Source: Ruminococcaceae bacterium UBA794 (GTDB taxonomy: Bacteria; Bacillota; Clostridia; Oscillospirales; Ruminococcaceae). Taken from it: a stretch of DNA of 10,700 nt. This document shows positions 7,449 through 10,700 of this stretch, piece by piece. Position numbers and translations under genes: made by a program. The stretch is taken from NCBI GenBank assembly GCA_002304735.1, contig DBIU01000083.1, positions 7,235 through 17,934 of the forward strand. Reading direction: 5' to 3'. The notes below the pieces were generated by a model. It had not been told where the DNA came from and made no database searches. It was given only the letters and a program-made list of their open reading frames with translations. Positions within the stretch are counted from its first letter, which is position 1, and each line of letters begins with the position of its first letter.

Positions 7449-8375
7449 TTATTTCAAATAGCTCTCCGCTTCCTTTTCAAGCCTTTTCCACACGGGATAA
7501 TCCGCTTTGTTTTCATCGAAAAACGCTTTCATATCACGATTGAGCGCGCTCATTTCGTCAACAGCGCTCATCGCGTGTTCCGACGCGCAGATTTTCCCAA
7601 GCGCCGTTGAACAAATCAGCCGAAAGAAGCGAAGGCAGGTTTTGCGGTACTTTTCGCTCTCAAAGTCCTCGTCGGATTTTGGCAGAATTGCGTGACCCGC
7701 GCCGCGGATTGCGCGATAACCCTCGATGTTCGCGTCAACAAGCGAATTGAGATAAGCCGCGTTCTTCCGCACTTTCCGCAAATCTCCGTCTGTTTTATAG
7801 CAAGCGAACACTACGGGCAGAACAAAAGCCGCGTGACAAAGCAGATAATCCTCCATATTCGGCTCGTAAACGACCTTATACTTCGTTCCGCCGAAAATCC
7901 GCTTAATCAGCCTTTGATTTAGCAGAGAACTGCCAAGCTGACCGATTGTGATTTTCTTCATATCGGCAGAAACTACGCGGCAGCTTTCACGGCGCCCTGC
8001 GGAAAGCGCGAAAGCGAACATAACGTTTTTCTCGGGCAAAGCCTCGGAAAGCACTTTTGCGCGCGGATTATTGCCGACAAAAACGATATTTTTCGATTTA
8101 TTTGCTTTGATTGAGTCCAACACAGATTCAATCTGCGTATAACGAACAACGACGAAAATCACGTCGTATTTATCATCTTCCGCAAGCTCGGTGATTATCG
8201 GAACGCGGCAAACGGACGTTCGCGGAGCAAACCTGTTTTTGATACGCAAACCGTTCTTTTTTATCTCGTCAGCCCACTTCCCTCTCGCAAGCAGCGTCGC
8301 GTCCTTTCCCGCGCGAAACAGATTTCTAGCAAGATTACAGCCCAAAACGCCCGCTCCGTAAACAAGTATTCTCAT
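7449..8375 (-). CDS. Ketopantoate reductase (ApbA/PanE) family protein, divergent
   Basis: A 308-residue protein with an N-terminal Rossmann fold, MRILVYGAGVLGCNLA (GAGVLG at 7-12) and LLARG, as in NADPH-using PanE, and an ApbA-type helical C-terminal domain. True PanE reduces ketopantoate to pantoate for coenzyme A. Here the place of the catalytic Lys and Asn in the second domain reads YLLCHAAFVLP, so both seem absent; the pantothenate role is therefore doubtful and another 2-oxo or hydroxy acid, or a non-catalytic role, is possible. Start at 8375 was chosen because AAGGAGG sits five bases before it and the Rossmann strand begins at once; an ATG at 8399 would add eight residues. It is the first gene of the cluster with the MBL hydrolase and GNAT genes, behind a consensus promoter and a structured leader. 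Confidence 0.82.
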   Translation of the reverse strand: MRILVYGAGVLGCNLARNLFRAGKDATLLARGKWADEIKKNGLRIKNRFAPRTSVCRVPIITELAEDDKYDVIFVVVRYTQIESVLDSIKANKSKNIVFVGNNPRAKVLSEALPEKNVMFAFALSAGRRESCRVVSADMKKITIGQLGSSLLNQRLIKRIFGGTKYKVVYEPNMEDYLLCHAAFVLPVVFACYKTDGDLRKVRKNAAYLNSLVDANIEGYRAIRGAGHAILPKSDEDFESEKYRKTCLRFFRLICSTALGKICASEHAMSAVDEMSALNRDMKAFFDENKADYPVWKRLEKEAESYLK

Positions 8376-8486
8376 AGCGCCCTCCTTTTCAGCTGTCAAA
8401 TTAGCGATAATACGCTATGTTCGGACAAGCAAGTTAGACTAAGCTAACTCAAAATGAATTAATTAGCCGCCATCGGCAGCTCTTAT
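8376..8486 (-). promoter_or_regulatory. Structured 5' leader of the reductase-like operon
   Basis: About 110 bases between the predicted transcript start and the first gene hold three inverted repeats: AGCCGCC/GGCAGCT (8465-8481, one G-U pair), AGTTAG/CTAACT (8432-8449, perfect) and TAGCG/CGCTA (8402-8417, perfect). No T run follows any of them. They may be operators or leader hairpins; I recognise no known riboswitch. Confidence 0.4.
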
Positions 8487-8492
8487 TTGTTT

Positions 8493-8521
8493 ATTATAAC
8501 ACAACCGCTTATTTTTGTCAA
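8493..8521 (-). promoter_or_regulatory. Consensus sigma-A promoter of the reductase-MBL-GNAT operon
   Basis: Minus strand: TTGACA (8521-8516), 17-base spacer, TATAAT (8498-8493). Both boxes match the consensus perfectly. Transcription would start near 8486. Confidence 0.9.
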
Positions 8522-8558
8522 GTTTTTGCTTGAATACACCCAAAACAGACTGCAAATA

Positions 8559-8587
8559 TTGACATTGATGAAAAATTATAGTATAAT
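8559..8587 (+). promoter_or_regulatory. Consensus sigma-A promoter of the O-acetyltransferase gene
   Basis: TTGACA (8559-8564), 17-base spacer, TATAAT (8582-8587). Both boxes are perfect. It is divergent from the minus-strand promoter, with 37 bases between the two -35 boxes, and leads to the gene start at 8616. Confidence 0.92.
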
Positions 8588-8615
8588 TTAACAAAAACAC
8601 AGAAAGGCATATATT

Positions 8616-9230
8616 ATGAACGAGAAAGAAAAAATGCTCGCGGGTAAGATTTACGACCCAAGCGACGAGGAATTAACCAAAATGAGATTAAAGGCGCACA
8701 AGCTTTGTCAGCGCTTCAACAGCTTGTTTGAGGACGACAAGCAAAGAAAAGCGCTTTTGGACGAGCTTATTCCAAACCAAGGCGAACGGCTGTTTCTTCA
8801 GGGACCGATTTACTTTGATTACGGCGTAAACACTTCGTTCGGCACGGACTGCTTCGCGAACTTCAATTTCACGGTACTCGATATCTGCCCCGTTACAATC
8901 GGCGACAACGTTTTTTTTGGGCCGAACTGCACGATAGCTTCGCCGGTTCACGCTTTAATGTGGCAGGAACGCAACGTAAAATTCAAGGAGGACGGCACGG
9001 TTTATGACGACGAATACGGAAAACCCGTCACAATCGGCTCAAACTGCTGGATTGCAAGCGGCGTTACAATTCTCGCGGGCGTTACAATCGGCGAGGGCTG
9101 CGTAATCGGCTCGGGAAGCGTCGTTTCGCGCGATATTCCGCCAAATTCTCTCGCCGTGGGAAATCCGTGCAGAGTAATCCGCGAGATAACCGAAAAAGAC
9201 TCGCTTAAATACAAGCCCGAGCTGTATTAA
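8616..9230 (+). CDS. Maltose/galactoside-type O-acetyltransferase (left-handed beta-helix)
   Basis: A 204-residue protein, the usual length for the LacA/Maa/NodL group of hexapeptide-repeat acetyltransferases, which move acetyl from acetyl-CoA to a sugar hydroxyl and work as trimers. The N-terminal Mac domain (MLAGKIYDPSDEEL, about 7-60) is followed by hexapeptide turns (VTIGDNVFFGPNCTI, VTIGSNCWIASGVTILAGVTIGEGCVIGSGSVV). H112 in ASPVHAL is the expected catalytic base, and the AVGNPCRVIREI end is typical. It has its own consensus promoter and a GAAAGG ribosome site eight bases before ATG. The natural acceptor is often unclear in this family, so maltose is only a label. Its TAA overlaps the stop of a convergent gene remnant. 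Confidence 0.92.
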   Translation: MNEKEKMLAGKIYDPSDEELTKMRLKAHKLCQRFNSLFEDDKQRKALLDELIPNQGERLFLQGPIYFDYGVNTSFGTDCFANFNFTVLDICPVTIGDNVFFGPNCTIASPVHALMWQERNVKFKEDGTVYDDEYGKPVTIGSNCWIASGVTILAGVTIGEGCVIGSGSVVSRDIPPNSLAVGNPCRVIREITEKDSLKYKPELY

Positions 9231-9397
9231 TTCCCCTCGCGGCTTTTATTCCGCAGCAAAACAAGCCCGCAGTAAACCGAAAGCGCCGTGTAAGTTATAA
9301 GGAGAATAACAAGCGAGATATTTTCATAGCGCATATTTCGCGTGAAGCAGTAAGGCAGCGCGCCGACGTCAATCAGCGCGTGCATTATCAGCGATTT
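9227..9397 (-). pseudogene. C-terminal remnant of a membrane protein, perhaps YhfC-type intramembrane protease
   Basis: On the minus strand the frame reads SLIMHALIDVGALPYCF, then ENISLVILLITYTALSVYCG, LVLLRNKSREGN and TAA at 9229-9227: about 56 codons with two hydrophobic segments and a charged tail, like the last helices of a polytopic protein. The MHALIDVGAL stretch recalls the late His helix of YhfC/CPBP-type intramembrane proteases, but this is pattern memory and the length is too short to be sure. There is no credible start or ribosome site; the frame meets a stop inside the solo element end at 9395-9410, so the rest of the gene is gone. It is most likely a dead fragment left by an insertion or deletion. 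Confidence 0.6.
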
Positions 9398-9410
9398 TTA
9401 GAGGTGACCT
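9395..9410. repeat. Solo end of the palindromic element
   Basis: TTTTTAGAGGTGACCT is identical to the right end of the element at 5831-5846, 16 of 16 bases, in the same orientation. No other part of the element is present here. It lies exactly at the break point of the membrane-protein remnant and just before the TetR promoter. Confidence 0.7.
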
Positions 9411-9441
9411 TATATAATTTTGCATAAAATCAGAAAACCCC

Positions 9442-9470
9442 TTGAATTATCCAAAATAATATGTTATAAT
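9442..9470 (+). promoter_or_regulatory. Sigma-A promoter of the TetR-surface protein operon
   Basis: TTGAAT (9442-9447), 17-base spacer, TATAAT (9465-9470), about 40 bases before the TetR start. The -10 box is perfect and the -35 box has two mismatches. No clear palindromic TetR operator overlaps it. Confidence 0.75.
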
Positions 9471-9509
9471 TAATTAAGCGATTAAATTTATAAAACGGAG
9501 AAGATTAGA

Positions 9510-10097
9510 ATGAGAGTTGTAAACCCTGAAATTCACGAAAAGAAAAAAGCAGAAATAATGGAAAAATGCTTTGACTGCTATGCGGAATACGGTCTGAGCA
9601 GCGTTGGAATAAAGTCGCTCGGAAAAGCCTGCGGGCTTTCTTCGGGCAGCCTGTATACATATTTTGAAGACTTGGACGACTTGATTATTCAGTCAACCGC
9701 GCATTGTATGAGCAAGGTTGAGGAGGAATTTATGGCAAAAGCGCCGAAAAGCGTGAGCGATATTATACCGTTTATCGATGAAATACCCTACTGGACGGCG
9801 AAAGAACACGGAAAAAAGTATCGTTTGATGTATCAGATTTACACTCACCCAAAGTACATTGAACACGGGAAAAAGTTCTTTGCGGGCGTAAACGAGCGTT
9901 ATACCGAATACGCAAAGCTTCTTGAGGACAAAATCGGCATACCATATAGAGTTATAACGCCGCTTATTTTCATCTTCATTCGTGCGTGCGTTCATTACGC
10001 GCTGTTTGAGGACGATTATTACCTTAAAACTCAGCTTGAGGTTCTGAAATACGGAATAGGCATTTATCTGGAAAAAGGAGGAAACCATGAGAATTAA
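9510..10097 (+). CDS. TetR/AcrR-family transcription regulator
   Basis: A 195-residue protein of normal TetR length. The helix-turn-helix is in the first 60 residues: helix 1 KAEIMEKCFDCYAEYG, then SSVGIKSLGKACGLSSGSLYTYF, the typical recognition helix ending in YxYF. Residues 75-190 form the variable ligand-binding domain (for example YRLMYQIYTHPKYI and VITPLIFIFIRACVHYALF). The start follows CGGAG at a suitable distance and the promoter is about 40 bases upstream. TetR proteins usually repress their own operon until a small ligand binds. Here the only neighbour in the same direction is a secreted surface protein, whose start overlaps the last 11 bases of this gene, so the two should be translated together. 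The ligand is unknown. Confidence 0.9.
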   Translation: MRVVNPEIHEKKKAEIMEKCFDCYAEYGLSSVGIKSLGKACGLSSGSLYTYFEDLDDLIIQSTAHCMSKVEEEFMAKAPKSVSDIIPFIDEIPYWTAKEHGKKYRLMYQIYTHPKYIEHGKKFFAGVNERYTEYAKLLEDKIGIPYRVITPLIFIFIRACVHYALFEDDYYLKTQLEVLKYGIGIYLEKGGNHEN

Positions 10098-10700
10098 CGA
10101 AAAACTTATGAAAGCGCTGAAATTTATCGGCGCGGCAGCGGCTTTTGCCGTGGTGATACCGTTCGTGAGCGCGAAAGCGAGCGTAGTTGCTCGTGATGTG
10201 GGCGACTTCACTATCAGCGCAATCGACTCGCTTACCGAAGGCACGGATTACTCCTATGAAAACGGCGTTCTGACAATCAAATCGGATAAAGCGATAACGA
10301 TTGAAAACACAAACAGGAGCACCCCGACAACCGACAGAATTGTGATTGATATTGGCGCTGCCGCGAATATTACGCTTGCGGGCGTGAATATCGAAACCGA
10401 CGCGGGCGCGGCGCTTGAAATTGAGGAAGATAGCGACAAGGAAATAATCATCACTCTTGCGGACGGCTCGACAAACACTCTGAAAACCACAAGATATGGC
10501 TGCGCGGGCTTGCAGAAAAACGGTATTAGCAGTTTACTCAAAATAGAAGCGCAAGAAAACGGCACAGGCGAGCTTATTGCACAGGGCGGCGAAAACGCTG
10601 CGGGAATCGGCGGCGGAAATAACAATTTGGCTACGCATATCAATATTAACGGCGGAAAAATAACAGCCAAAGGCGGCAAAAACGGCGCGGGTATCGGCGG
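10087..10700 (+). CDS. Secreted beta-helix-like surface protein, N-terminal part
   Basis: Open from ATG 10087 to the end of the window, at least 204 residues. AGGAGG lies five bases before the start, inside the end of the TetR gene. A signal peptide is clear: basic start (MRINEKLMKALK), hydrophobic core and a VSA cleavage site at about residue 29. The mature part has short repeating beta-strands and turns: ITLAGVNIETDAGAALEI, IIITLADGSTNTL, then AAGIGGGNN, INGGKITAKGGKNGAGIGG. This pattern (dGxNTL and GAGIGG repeats) resembles Cthe_2159-type carbohydrate-binding or pectate-lyase-like right-handed beta-helix proteins found on Bacillota surfaces. Calcium or polysaccharide binding is possible by family but not shown. 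C-terminal anchors, if any, lie beyond the window. Confidence 0.85.
   Translation, partial: MRINEKLMKALKFIGAAAAFAVVIPFVSAKASVVARDVGDFTISAIDSLTEGTDYSYENGVLTIKSDKAITIENTNRSTPTTDRIVIDIGAAANITLAGVNIETDAGAALEIEEDSDKEIIITLADGSTNTLKTTRYGCAGLQKNGISSLLKIEAQENGTGELIAQGGENAAGIGGGNNNLATHININGGKITAKGGKNGAGIG

Noticed and set aside
8376..8486. Riboswitch in the reductase operon leader
   Set aside because: Stems are present, but none of the known riboswitch cores or a terminator/antiterminator pair can be made out by eye.
9236..9256. GCGG/CCGC hairpin after the O-acetyltransferase gene as a terminator
   Set aside because: The stem is only four pairs with an eight-base loop and has no T run; it also lies within the membrane-protein remnant.
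10254..10679. Minus-strand 141-residue hydrophobic frame
   Set aside because: It lies opposite the signal-peptide-bearing surface protein; its Pro/Ser/Ile-rich content is the complement of Gly/Ala/Asn-rich repeats and it has no ribosome site.

Overview
The window looks like the chromosome of a low-to-mid GC, spore-forming member of the Bacillota, probably a gut- or rumen-type Clostridia (Ruminococcus/Oscillospiraceae-like). The reasons are a full-length SpoVT homologue, AGGAGG-type ribosome binding sites, near-consensus sigma-A promoters, TGA used as a stop, and a GH5 cellulase-family enzyme. The taxon is inferred from these signs and was not measured by any search.

Layout. (1) 1-468, plus strand: the 3' end of a GH5 glycoside hydrolase, closed by a hairpin terminator shared with the convergent gene. 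(2) 531-4973, minus strand: a two-gene envelope operon with a clear promoter at 5047-5019. The first gene is a Ser-rich lipoprotein with a GHL10/DUF187-type TIM barrel. The second, 21 bases on, is a 970-residue secreted protein joining a degenerate GHL10-like barrel to a complete Zn amidase (Amidase_3). (3) 5112-5657, minus: spoVT with a strong terminator. Its 5' region is occupied by a roughly 167-base palindromic, MITE-like element (5683-5849). (4) 5954-8375, minus: a three-gene cluster (divergent ketopantoate-reductase-family protein, metallo-beta-lactamase-fold hydrolase, GNAT acetyltransferase) behind a perfect TTGACA-17-TATAAT promoter and a leader of about 110 bases with three inverted repeats. 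(5) 8616-9230, plus: a maltose/galactoside-type O-acetyltransferase driven by a second perfect promoter, divergent from the first. (6) 9227-9397, minus: the C-terminal remnant of a membrane protein (perhaps YhfC-like), cut exactly where a solo 16-base end of the palindromic element begins. (7) 9510-10700, plus: a TetR-type regulator whose 3' end overlaps the start of a secreted beta-helix-like surface protein that runs off the window.

The genes mostly concern the cell envelope, extracellular polysaccharide and sporulation, with one small metabolic cluster of unknown purpose. The least explained material is the palindromic element and its solo end, the barrel/amidase pair with lost barrel acids, and the TetR-surface protein coupling. 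I see no phage, CRISPR, rRNA or tRNA genes, and no full-length transposase.
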